From contig NC_066580.1 of the NCBI RefSeq assembly GCF_024323335.1, positions 140,545,401-140,609,400 on the forward strand: DNA of 64,000 nt, in the 5' to 3' direction. Under the pieces are notes generated by a model that saw only the letters and a program-made list of their open reading frames with translations, was not told where the DNA came from and made no database searches. This stretch comes from Lathyrus oleraceus. Its lineage: Eukaryota > Streptophyta > Magnoliopsida > Fabales > Fabaceae. Shown piece by piece: positions 34,230 through 44,192 of this stretch. Numbering within the stretch: the stretch's first letter is position 1; each line of letters begins with the position of its first letter. The position numbers and the translations under genes are program-made.

Positions 34230-35129
34230 AGGGTAGATGAATACGTGCTGGTTCTGTTAGGTTTTGAAAAATGATTACTCGACGTTGGATCGAGGTTTTG
34301 GTCTTGTTTTGAAATGGTTATCGGGTGTTCATTTTATTTCTTGTATTAACAGATGAATAAAGAATGAAAGAATATTATACATTTCATGGGAGAGGGATAC
34401 ATTTGTTATGAATGGGGGTTGTCATGGCAATCAAACCATATAAATATATGCCTCATACATCATACAAGTAGGCAACAGTTAATCAAACAAGTAGGATATA
34501 AACAAGTATATAATCAAATCAAATAATCAAAGAATGAAATAATGAAACAATAAACAATGTATGAGTGTAAGTGCAAGGGAACCGGCAAATTGTAAGAAAG
34601 CCCAAGAGTAAGCTATGTGAGGTTGATGGCGATGCTTAAAAAGCAATCGACTTACAAGGGTGTAAAAAATGGGCTCGATATTAAATCGAGAAAAAACATG
34701 ATTTTTATAGTTTAAAAATGGTTTTGAATTAAAATACAACAACTCTACATTATTAACAAAATGAACATATGAGTGTAATAAAGGCATAAACATAAAAAGA
34801 AACTAAAATGCTAAAAGAAAAAAAATAACATAGCTAAAAGAAATAAAATGCCAAAAAAAGGTCACACATGAGTATTGAACCCACCCCACTCAAGAACATA
34901 CACACTGCCCTTCTCCACCAGACCACTCAGGGTTATATGCTACTGAAGTACTACCTTAAATATATAAACCGGAATGAAAAAAAAAAAATAAAAAAAAGAT
35001 TAAGAACAAAACTAACATATAAAACCTTTTTTATGTTTTTGTTTATTATTATCTTTTATCTCTGTTAAACAAAACAAATTTGATTAAAAAATTAAATTAA
35101 AAAAAGAAACGAAAACAAAGAAATGAAAA

Positions 35130-35800
35130 CAAAAAGAAAACAGAGACTCGTCTTCTTCTCTCCCACCTCACAAACTCAACCTTCCCCCAACAATGGCAAT
35201 CTCACGAACTCGCACCTCTCGTCCCTCTTATGACATCAACAAAACCCTCTCACGCTCTCCAACTCAGTGAATCGAACTCTCTCAACTCTCACAAATATTT
35301 TCAACAATAAAACAAGAGAAGGATAACAAGAAAGAAAAAGAGTCCTTACAAAGTGTCGCGGCGGTGGTGGTGAAGGACGCGAAGAAGCTGGCCTCCAGGT
35401 AATCGATTTTGGGGTTTTAGGTTTTTTTCTTCCTCAGATTTTCGCCTCTAGGTCTCTGTTGCTTTCCTCTTCTTGGATTAGGGTTTTCTTTGGTCTCTTT
35501 TCCGCCTCTAGGTCCCTGTTGTTTACTGATTCATTCTCCTTTTATATTCTGTGAATTAGGGTTTCCAATGGGGTCTTTGCTGTTCAAAAGGAGTGTTTCT
35601 GCAAAGCACTTTGGATGCTCAGACACAGAATTACCCTATCCATGTTAGATTCAAGAAAAGGTATCCTTTCTTCTCTGCTTTGACCTCATATCAATTTGGG
35701 ATGTTTTTTTGGACTTTGCCCTCTGACTGTTGGTTAATGGTTTTGCACTTTAGGTTTTGCAAATTGACTGATTAATGTGTTCCCCCCTTATTTTTTTACC
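35130..35800 (+). other. Plus-strand gene-like segment (leader, short exon, splice donor) in the Ogre LTR
   Basis: A CT-rich leader (35147-35290) precedes a GC-richer stretch (GTGTCGCGGCGGTGGTGG) ending CTCCAG|GTAATC at about 35400, a good donor. T-rich intron-like DNA with TTAGGGTTT-type motifs follows. An ORF fragment with NYPIHVRFKKR lies at 35593-35690. No protein is recognised. It could be host gene 5' DNA captured with the coding fragments nearby. Confidence 0.35.
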
Positions 35801-36185
35801 GCAGTAAAAAATGGTGAGCTTGGTTTGACTTGGGATAATGGGTATTTTGAAGAGTGATTGTTAATGGTTTTAATGCATAGACTGGCTGCAGTAGGTGACA
35901 TGATAAATTGGAATTAGGAGATGAGGTTATCAGATCAAAAGTAATCTGCTGAAATGGTAATTGTTAAAGGCAAGTGTGCTTGTGCTTTGGTTTTCTTTGA
36001 ATTGTTATGGCTAGAGTTAGTGGTTGAAGAATGATGAGTGAAATTGCGGCAGATGGTTTTGTTGTAGGTTTAATGTTGCTCAATTTTGCAGCAAACCTTA
36101 TCCATGTATTTCCATTCGCCTAAGTTCAACTTTGGTCTGGTTTTACACAGCAGTATTCCCCCAGGTATGTTACTAGGTTGTGGTT

Positions 36186-36890
36186 GGTCAATTAGCATTG
36201 GGTCAGTCTTTGGAATAACACCTGTCCTGGTTTGATAACAGGTTCTAATATAACCGGTCTGGAAGCTGTGTAACACTGTCTAAAAGCATAGACAGAAGCC
36301 ATTTTAAAGGCAAGTTTACTGGAATCAACAACATGAGCAGCACCAACTGTCAAGACAACTCGGAGATTTTCAACTGGATGTCCAATTAATGCACATGAGT
36401 TGGCAACTTTCTCAATTGCAAGGACAAAATTTGATGGAACAGCTTGGCCAACACGCATGCTTTCAAATTCAAGCTTAGTTCCCGACTCAGTAAGAAGTGG
36501 TTCAATATACCCAATCACACGTCCATATTGTCCTCGCCCTCCAGATTGCTTCCTATGTAAATAATCCAGATCAGCATGCTGAGTAACAGTTTCTCTGAAG
36601 TTTACACGAGGCTTTCCAACTGCATCAACCTTGTATTCCCTCACACTGCGTTCATCATAGATATCTAAGTGTGGTTCTCCCATTCCAGAAATGATTGTCT
36701 GCCCATTCTCTGGGTCCAAGCCAACACGGAATGTAGGGTCCTCTCTTTGGAAGCAGTTCAAAGCTTTCGAAAATTGCTCTCCAGAATCTTTTGAGACAGG
36801 TTGTACAGCTAAAGACTACGCAGGTTTAGGTACATCATAGAAGTCATTGTGTATTTAAACGACCCATCAGTAAAAGTATCTCCTCGGCTT
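36186..36890 (-). pseudogene. Captured fragment of mitochondrial elongation factor G in Ogre LTR copy 1
   Basis: The minus strand reads, after a frameshift near 36845, GDTFTDGSFKYTMTSM, then [81 protein letters not shown] and AFRQCYTASRPVILEPV. That is the end of domain II, domains III and IV and the start of V of organellar EF-G. After VILEPV the sequence departs from the family. It covers roughly 210 of about 750 residues. The domain IV region lacks the GFKE residues expected after AIEK. No intron interrupts the about 630 bp, suggesting capture through a spliced RNA (inferred). It is not a functional gene. Confidence 0.85.
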
Positions 36891-37496
36891 GCTGTTTGTA
36901 TTAATGTGGAGCTTCTGCGGTTTTTGCAGGTTGCAGTTTTGGGTTTATGTTATACACGTTTGGATTTGGCTTGCAGCAGATACTAGACTTAGCAGGTGGC
37001 GACAACAGAAACGAACCATGTATTCAATGGCATTTCCCTGGCGCACATGGACTCTTGTTCACACTGACGGCACGGTACTGCTGGCTCTTGGATTTGCAGG
37101 TCAGAGATTTTGGAAATTTCCTGGTTTGTTGCAAGTTGATATTCCTGCAGATGGTGACTCACATTGGTGTTTGCTTCCTGCTTGTTGTCATGTTGGATGA
37201 ATGCATGTCGCATTGCAAGATGAATGAGGAGGCTGCATATGCAGGGCTTGATTGAATGAGGCTGCAGGGTTTTTTGCACGATGGTTTGTTGGCATAATGA
37301 TGATGATAACATGATGGTCAGCAGGAAGAACAAGGAAGATACTGGTATGTGTGGATTTTGCAGTGGTTGTGCAAGACATATGTATGTATGCAGCAGCAAA
37401 TAAGGCAAGACAGGGTTCATGTGTCTGCAGCCATGGTAAGCTTCTCTTTCTTGCTAAATTTTAGACAATTGGTCTTCAAGGTATCTCAGGCCATGT

Positions 37497-37815
37497 TTAT
37501 GTGGTTGTGTGGATGCAGGGCATGTTTGGCCAGATGGAGTTAGTTAGTATGCGCTTGAACCCACCAACAAAATTGGACTTTAACAACAATGGTTTATTAC
37601 TTTGGAAATCATCCACCAAGTTGAGCATCAATTTTTGAGCCAAAATTTGCCCAGCCTCCCATCGGTTGAATTCATCAAAATCATTGGCTAATAGGAAAAA
37701 CAGGTCGTCATCAGTAAGATCAGATTGAAGACGAATAGGAGCACTGTATCCCCTTAACAAAGATGGAACAGGCCTCTCAAAGATATCAGTGAATACAAAC
37801 TCTTTTTCTTTCTGG
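37497..37815 (-). pseudogene. Captured fragment of an M1 aminopeptidase (puromycin-sensitive type) in Ogre LTR copy 1
   Basis: The minus strand reads [19 protein letters not shown] in one frame and [40 protein letters not shown] and [17 protein letters not shown] in the next ORF. This is the conserved stretch that follows the catalytic domain in plant M1 aminopeptidases. The catalytic HExxH region is absent. The similarity stops after about 75 residues. Recognition is by memory of the family. Confidence 0.78.
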
Positions 37816-38357
37816 AGTGGGTTTCTCCTCCTCTAGAACCCCAACAAATGGTACATCAAACAATACATCAGCAGAATCCTTGCCAACTATCGCCGGTATT
37901 TCAGAAGTCTCGTTATCCTTTTCCTTGAGATCGACTTGGGAAAAAATCACCACCATGGTCATGAACAATTAATGAAGTCACATTCTCACAAGCGGCCTCG
38001 GCAGCAGTATCTGAGTTACGAATTCCCATTGCAGAACTTTTCTTTGAATAGGTAGAATCAAATTCTGAAACCTTCTGTCGTCACTTCTTGAAGATGAGAT
38101 GGAGTAGCAGCAAATATTGATTGCACATGTCGAAAATCTGTGCGTTTAGTCAAGTCTAATTTGGTAGGCCATTCGGCAGGCTCAGGTATGGCATTCGAAT
38201 ATCTGCAAATATTTGAATCTGCTCTGCATGCATTTATTATACAGTAGCTGACTCCACTTTTACAGGGATTTCCCTGCCATTGATACTGTAGTGGCTGCTC
38301 CGAACATTCCATATTGACTGGTTCTTGGACAGGCAAGGGTGTTGGTTTACCTCGCAT
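37786..38357 (-). pseudogene. Unrecognised captured coding-like fragment in Ogre LTR copy 1
   Basis: 38058-38357 is a 99-residue [38 protein letters not shown], then [20 protein letters not shown] and [11 protein letters not shown]. It is followed, in shifting frames, by AMGIRNSDTAAEAACENVTS, then SEIPAIVGKDSADVLFDVPF and VGVLEEEKP down to 37786. The non-repetitive, balanced composition suggests a real host protein. A SPOC-domain or other nuclear protein is a weak guess only. It lies directly beside the aminopeptidase fragment in the same orientation. Confidence 0.45.
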
Positions 38358-38737
38358 GCATAGCTAGTTCAAACCATGTCTTGGCATGCTTCATAGATAA
38401 AAATAGTTGTGTCTTTGCATTAGGTCCTGCTTGCTCATACTCACAGCAGGTTTTGGCTTGGACATTGACAACAAACTTATGGTTTTAGTTCATGGCATGT
38501 TAGCAACACTTCATGGCTTGGATTTTATATTGGTTATGATTTTGGTTTGTGAAGGTTTGGCATTGTAGCAAGTTGGTACAACAGGGAAAATGCAGCAGGG
38601 TGAAAGTTAATTGTCAAAGCAACAACTCCAAATGTTCAAGGCATGACCAAGCATGTTGGCATCAAAGTGAAGAAAACCAAGTCAACATGGGCACAGAGCG
38701 TGGAATAAGGGTTAGGGTCAGCCCTTTGGTGATTGGG

Positions 38738-38960
38738 GTTGACAAAGGATTTAGGGTTGACTTTAGTCAAAGTTGACCAAAAAGTCAACTATTGACCAAA
38801 GTCAACAATTTGTCAAAAATGTGTTTTCTTTATGATTTCTTTGTAAATGGATATTCTATTATTGGTTAGGATGAAAATTAGGATTTGAGGAATTTGGGTT
38901 GACTTTGGTCAAAGTTGACCAAAAAGTCAACTGTTGACCAAAGTCAACAGTTGGTCAAAA
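38738..38960. promoter_or_regulatory. Dense TTGAC (W-box core) cluster in Ogre U3
   Basis: About 15 TTGAC cores occur on alternating strands in two blocks (38738-38816 and 38898-38960), in the pattern TTGACTTTRGTCAAAGTTGACC. TTGAC is the core bound by WRKY factors. The location about 430-650 bp into U3 fits a promoter region. Binding is inferred. Confidence 0.55.
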
Positions 38961-39388
38961 TGCCAAATTTTGTATTTTTTTTTGTATGGAATCAAATGTA
39001 ATGGTTTAAAATGGATGAAATAGATTGAAATGGTTTGAAAATTATTGGGAATTGGTTTCACAATTGGTTTAATCATGACTTGAATATTTGACTCTTTTTT
39101 TTTTTGAAAAGAAAATAACTTGACTGATAATGTGTATGAACAAAACCATGAAATGAGACCATAAGGTTAGGGTTTTGGCATAGTATCCATGAACCAATAA
39201 CATGACTAGAAAGTGGTTTGAAACACAAGAAACCTGGTTGTTCAGATGACCCAGACCATAGATATATCCACAATCACAACATCATGACTTTGGATCAAAA
39301 CCACAATCCTCATACAAAACCAAAGTAAAGTTAGGCCAAGCATGCCACACAAACATAAAAGATTTAGGACCAAAATCGGGGTATGACA

Positions 39389-39401
39389 GCTGCCCCTATT
39401 T
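39389..39401 (-). other. Polypurine tract of Ogre unit 1
   Basis: AAATAGGGGCAGC on the minus strand abuts the TGTCATACCCC start of the LTR. The same sequence is at 53056-53068 in unit 2. Confidence 0.85.
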
Positions 39402-39706
39402 AAGCGTCTTCAACTAGAGAATATGAAGCAGGACGTTCTTCATATGATCATGGTGGGAGATGGTTAAATACTAAGAAGACCCGGATTTTGATCCTGAATC
39501 CCTATGAAATAATTAACCATGCCTGTCAGAATCGGCAAAGAAGCAATCCCAAAAGAAGAATCCGTCTGGTACGGTGAAAATCGGCCTGAGTACCGAAACA
39601 GAAAGTTGACCTAGATACCAAAATAAATGGTAACAGGAATACCCATGGCATGAACGTCGCACATTAGTCTGAACACTAAGCATCGGAATATGAGAGTATC
39701 AATGTT

Positions 39707-40760
39707 GGTCTGATCACCGGAAATCTGGTCTGAACACCACTTCGATCTGAAAATCGGAAAACTGGCCTGAATGCCACAAGTACTTCGACTTGATCATCGG
39801 AAACTTCTACGATCTGAAAATCGGAAACTGGCCTGAATGCCACTTCGGTCTGGATACTGGAAACTGGCCTGAATGCCATAAGTTGCATCGACCTGAATGT
39901 CGGAAACTTCTTCGATCTGAATATCGGAAACTGGCCTGAATGCCACTTCGGTCTGGATACCGGAAACTGGCCTGAATGCCATAAGTTGCATCGACCTGAA
40001 TGTCGGAAACTTCTTCGATCTGTATATCGGAAACTGGCCTGAATGCCACTTCGGTCTGAATACCGGAAAATTGGCCTGAATGCCATTTCGATCTGAAAAT
40101 CGGAAAACTGGCCTGAATGCCACAAGTACTTCGACTTGATCGTCGGAAACTTCTACGATCTGAAAATCGGAAACTGGCCTGAATGCCACTTCGGTCTGGA
40201 TACCGGAAACTGGCCTGAATGCCATAAGTTGCATCGACCTGAATGTCGGAAACTTCTTCGATCTGAATATCGGAAACTGGCCTGAATGCCACTTCGGTCT
40301 GGATACCGGAAACTGGCCTGAATGCCATAAGTTGCATCGACCTGAATGTCGGAAACTTCTTCGATCTGAATATCGGAAAAGACTGGCTTGAATGCCACTT
40401 CGGTTTGGATACCGGGAAAACTGGCCTGAATGCCACTTCGGTCTGGATACCGGGAACTCTGGCCTGAATGCCACTTCGGTCTGGATACCGGGAACTCTGG
40501 CCTGAATGCCACTTTGGTCTGAATACCGTCTCGGTCTGAACACCGGAAAATTGGCCTGAATGCCATAAGTACATCGACCTGATCGTCGGAAACTTCTTCG
40601 ATCTGGAAATCGGAAATTGGCCTGAACGCCACTTCGGTCTGGATACCGGAAACTGGCCTGAATGCCACTTCGGTCTGAATACCGGGAATTGGCCTGAATG
40701 CCACTTCGGTCTGAATACCGGGAATTGGCCTGAATGCCACTTCGGTCTGAATACCGGAAA
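39707..40760. repeat. Minisatellite of about 18-bp micro-hairpins in the Ogre 3' UTR, unit 1
   Basis: The array is made of modules of the form NNNN-CTGRAT-N'N'N'N': TGGC/GCCA around CTGAAT, CGGT/ACCG around CTGGAT or CTGAAT, CGAT/ATCG around CTGAAT or CTGAAA, and CGAC/GTCG around CTGAAT or TTGATC. They alternate as 36-bp pairs (GGCCTGAATGCCACTTCGGT...) and longer four-module units. About 55-60 modules fit in 1.05 kb. The long ORFs across it are artefacts of a stop-free repeat with a period divisible by 3. It lies between pol and the 3' LTR. Confidence 0.92.
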
Positions 40761-42958
40761 TTCTTCATGTCTATCAGCATCGGCGAAGATAACAAAACAG
40801 TGATACGTGAGCCGGCACGCATGCCAAAGACCCAAGCTGGGGATAACAATCGAAAGATTGACCAAAGAGTGCATGAGATATATTATCTATAGCCGTCAAA
40901 GCGTAGATAATACACTCGCATGGAAGATTATCCATAACCGGGTTGTAGGTTGTTAAATGGATAAACGACCGAAAAGAAAGGCAACGGGGTACCAGACTAG
41001 GTATGCAAAAGATGACCAATCAAAAAAGGATAAAGTTGCTTACTCGGAGCAAGTATCCAAGAAGAAGGGGAAGACCCAATGGGGACAATACTGCTTGATC
41101 AAGGCAAGTATCCAGGGAAAAGAATATCAATACCGCAAACTGGATACTGATAACTGCAAAGAGGGGATTACATCTACCGGTTTGTAGGCAGAAAACCACG
41201 GAAAAGTAACCAGTCATCATCGGGATGAGCACAAAGGGTTAACTCCACCAAGGGGACGAAAGTGGGATTTTACAACTACCAGCTAGTAGGTAGAAAACCA
41301 CAAAGATAGGACTTACAACTACCGGTTTGTAGGTAGAGGCCCCAAATTCCGCTGAGGATGAGATGGATGAGTGCCGGTTAGTGAGAAACCATTCATTTAT
41401 GCCCCAGAGAAGTACAAGAGACAGCGAATAAGAAGCCAATTTAGGATCGATCCAAGAAGGAAAACTGAATCAAGACTCATCCTAATGAGGAAAGAACTCA
41501 ATAGGGAAAACCCATCCCATTATGGAGGGAACGGAAGCAACCGTCATCCACGAGGATGTATCTCGGTGGGGAGCGCAGAAGGAATGGTGGACATTTTCTG
41601 CTTAAGGGGTCGACTCTATATGGAGAGATCAGACACACCCATATCTGCTAGAGGAGGATCTACTGGAGGGATCTGTATCAACAAATAGCAGGAGACAACC
41701 ATCAACAGATACACGGCAACAGCTGCATCATGAGTATCCGAATGCTATGATTATGCATGCATGCATTATATCTAAAAAAATGTATGATGAATGCTGACAA
41801 ACAGACATGCTCAACACACAGGTCCGGGAATCAACCATCCGGCACCACTCTTCCGGAGGGAAAACCAAAGTCACCAGAGAGCCGAGAAAATCCACTGGAG
41901 ACTGGGATATCAGGGAGCAACACCATCCTGCAGGGGAGGAAGGCCACCAGAGGCTTCCGGAGGGATCGTCGGTCACAACCGGAGAACAGAGTTCAGCATA
42001 CAGGCGGACGTGCCATGACCACTCGTGCTGGAGATCAGAGATACCATGAAGCAACTAGATCTCTGATGAGGATAGATAGGCACTGGTAAAGCTCATCATG
42101 CCAACAACTCCGCTGGGGATCTATCTAAGGACATGATGGAGTACTGGATGTCAATCCACGAAATACCGAGTCTTCCCAAGACAAGCACCCATGCCGGGGA
42201 GAGTATAAGACTGCTCTACTGGAGAGAGGAAAATTGAAGTCTTCAATAAACACTCTGCTTGGGAACTTCCCCATAAAAGTGTTCCAACAACCACCTTGCT
42301 GGGAATGCCCCACGGTAGGGCTCAAACAAACCTCTACTGGAGATGCCCCACAATAGGGCTAACAGGGACTTGGAGGAAGAATGTTGTACTGCCGGGAACA
42401 TGAAGATAAACAACTTCAACCAACACTGCACTGAGCAACCTCACTGAGGAGAAACCAAAAGAGGTTCGACAGGAAAAAGATACAGTTATGCTCGAGATAC
42501 GAACAAATGTCTTACCTGTTGGTAATCATACCACCCTCGGGAGAGCACTGCGGATCTCCTAAGTATCCTTCCATCATTGTGAATGTTCACTTTGTTTAAG
42601 AACAATTTTTTTGTGAAAAATTTGTTTATTTTGAAAACAATGATACTTTATCAATTAAAACATGCAAAACATTTGTTGAGTTGAAACAAATAAGAGTGCA
42701 AATAATTGGATAAAAGCTCAAATTGACGCGATGGAATGGTAGTCTGCAAAGGGCGAGACTCCATAGATTTGTACACGTTTGAAATCGGTGATATATATTG
42801 GAGAGGGCTACATTGAACATAATGACCCTTCCTCTACCATTCTGAATTTTCGATGTATTCAGAGCTTCAGTCGACAACGAATCGAGAATTCTTGACGGAT
42901 GACAGATGTACGGCACAGTCTTGTCAGGATGCAGTTACTTGCCAAATCCCTAATTTTT
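40761..42958 (-). other. Non-coding 3' region of Ogre unit 1
   Basis: No protein similarity on either strand. It contains three short repeats with CTACC/GGTAG stems (41174-41335), paired CCCCAC-RTAGGGCT repeats (42305-42362) and AT-rich DNA from 42590. It is conserved almost unchanged in unit 2 (54428-56624). Confidence 0.6.
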
Positions 42959-43114
42959 GCCTAGATTGCCCCAGTGTGAGGTGATCAATCTAGCGGGATG
43001 CAAATTCTTTTTTCAATGTCTCTAACTTTTGCCTGGATCGCCCTTTCGGGTTTTCAATCCACCGAGACGCTCCTTTTTGCCTAAGTCGCCCTTTGGGGTG
43101 TTCGACTTAGCGAG
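42959..43114 (-). other. Three co-varying hairpins downstream of the Ogre pol stop
   Basis: Stems: CTAGATTG 42961-42968 with CAATCTAG 42986-42993; TGGATCG 43034-43040 with CAATCCA 43055-43061 (one G-U pair in the minus-strand RNA); CTAAGTCG 43081-43088 with CGACTTAG 43103-43110. Each has an inner C-run/G-run pair such as CCC...GGG and is preceded by TTTTTGC or TTTTGC. The stem sequences differ but the pairing is kept. Copy 2 is at about 56625-56780. Confidence 0.8.
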
Positions 43115-43133
43115 CTATTCTGTTTTTTCTTTT

Positions 43134-43467
43134 TTAGGCGAAGTATTTCTTGACTGCATCAGAATTCACAGGACGAGTGAACTTCCATCCATTATTGTAA
43201 GTGTCAAAACATTGCCTGAAAAGGCTCTCTTGACAACATATGGATATTCATAGCTTGGAGTTCACTTGCCCCTGGAATCGGGCACGAAAGACAAGACTTT
43301 CTTGAGCACAAGGTCACCTTCTCGGAACACACGAGGCTTGACCTTCTTGTTGAATGCTTTTTCACTCTCTGCTGATATGACTGACCATGACACATGGCAG
43401 TTGATCTCTTCCTTTCGATCGGATTCACTTGGTCGTAGTGACTCTGAATCCATTCAGCATCAGTCAA
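43134..43467 (-). pseudogene. Ogre integrase C-terminal tail (remnant), unit 1
   Basis: The minus strand reads DAEWIQSHYDQVNPIE, then a frame change, then FNKKVKPRVFREGDLVLKKV and SFVPDSRGK. A stop and further frame change lead to YPYVVKRAFSGNVLTLTIMD and VNSDAVKKYFA before TAA at 43134-43136. This is the conserved end of Tat/Ogre pol. The DDE core is absent upstream. Confidence 0.82.
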
Positions 43468-43805
43468 CTTGGGACTTTGAGGGTGCTATTTCTCTTTTGT
43501 TTCTTTCTTTCTTTTTCTTTCTTTTGATTTGGATTTCTTTTGATTTTGCACCCTCCTCCTTTTTTTTTTATGTGCCCCAGTTGGCTGTTCTGCTGATTCT
43601 CGAGATGCAGCTGAGTGATCTTCTTTTCTTGCTCAAGAAGCCGGGAAATCTCGTCAGGAATCCTTTCAACATCATCTTCTTCCGCTTCAAATAAAGGGAA
43701 TTCAAAATTGGGAGATAACGTCCGATCATTAGGTTCAATGGGTTTAAGAAACAACCTGCATAATGATTTAGAGATGAAAAGCTTTTTGAAAAACAAACAA
43801 GACAA
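43464..43805 (-). pseudogene. Ogre pol pre-RT linker remnant, unit 1
   Basis: The 113-residue frame contains SPNFEFPLFEAEEDDVERIP and DEISRLLEQEKKITQ, the acidic linker that in Tat/Ogre pol comes just before reverse transcriptase. It runs through a CT-rich tract (43492-43560) and then straight into the integrase tail. RT, RNase H and the integrase core are therefore deleted. Confidence 0.72.
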
Positions 43806-44192
43806 TCGTTATGCAGATGAAAAGATTGCTTTTATTCTTGTTTTTAAGGTTTTTTGTGATCACCAATTTCATGCAAAAAGCGAAAAGGGAAAACAAATGG
43901 AAAAACAAATGTTTTAACATGAATTTATTTGAATGAAAATATCATTGCACAAAATGTTGCCAACAATGTCATCACTTCTCCTTTTGGCATGGGAGAAGGG
44001 TTTTTTAAAAAAGTGATTATTACTCTGACTTATGAACGACTGTAGGAACGCCCACAGTGACCCAATTGCGATAGATCCCACCAGGGATGACAAATGTCAG
44101 AATCCTTTGCATCAGCAGCTTCTGCTTTTGAACAACCCTCTTTGTTGAAGATCTTAGAAGAAAAGCCATCGCCGGCCCGGGGCTTGTTGTCT

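Larger units (their letters stand above)
32571..39388 (-). repeat. Ogre LTR copy 1 (6818 bp)
   Basis: The ends TG...CA are given by the PPT at 39389 and by the LTR/PBS junction of the next copy at 46239. The segment contains, from U5 to U3: four nested-stem modules (32899-33700), 35-bp tandem repeats (33976-34229), AT-rich DNA, a plus-strand gene-like segment (35130-35800), three minus-strand host-derived coding fragments (36190-38360) and a TTGAC cluster (38738-38960). The length is large even for Ogre. Confidence 0.88.

Noticed and set aside
36186..36890. EF-G segment as a functional gene
   Set aside because: It lacks the GTPase domain and C-terminus, has a frameshift and small deletions, and sits in an LTR.
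36889..37420. Overlapping ORFs on both strands (103-143 residues) beside the EF-G fragment
   Set aside because: No recognisable domain, mutually overlapping frames, Cys/Trp-rich composition typical of random translation.
39707..40760. CRISPR-like array of about 36-bp repeats
   Set aside because: Repeats are contiguous without unique spacers, lie inside an LTR retrotransposon, and the genome is a plant.
39676..40874. Overlapping 149-355-residue minus-strand ORFs in all three frames
   Set aside because: They are translations of the hairpin minisatellite, whose 18/36-bp period is divisible by 3 and contains no stop codon. No domain, and composition is purely repeat-driven. The same holds at 53278-54541 (up to 412 residues).
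40957..42089. Small plus-strand ORFs (76-110 residues) in the Ogre 3' region
   Set aside because: Several overlapping frames in a non-coding part; their conservation in unit 2 only reflects the recent duplication.
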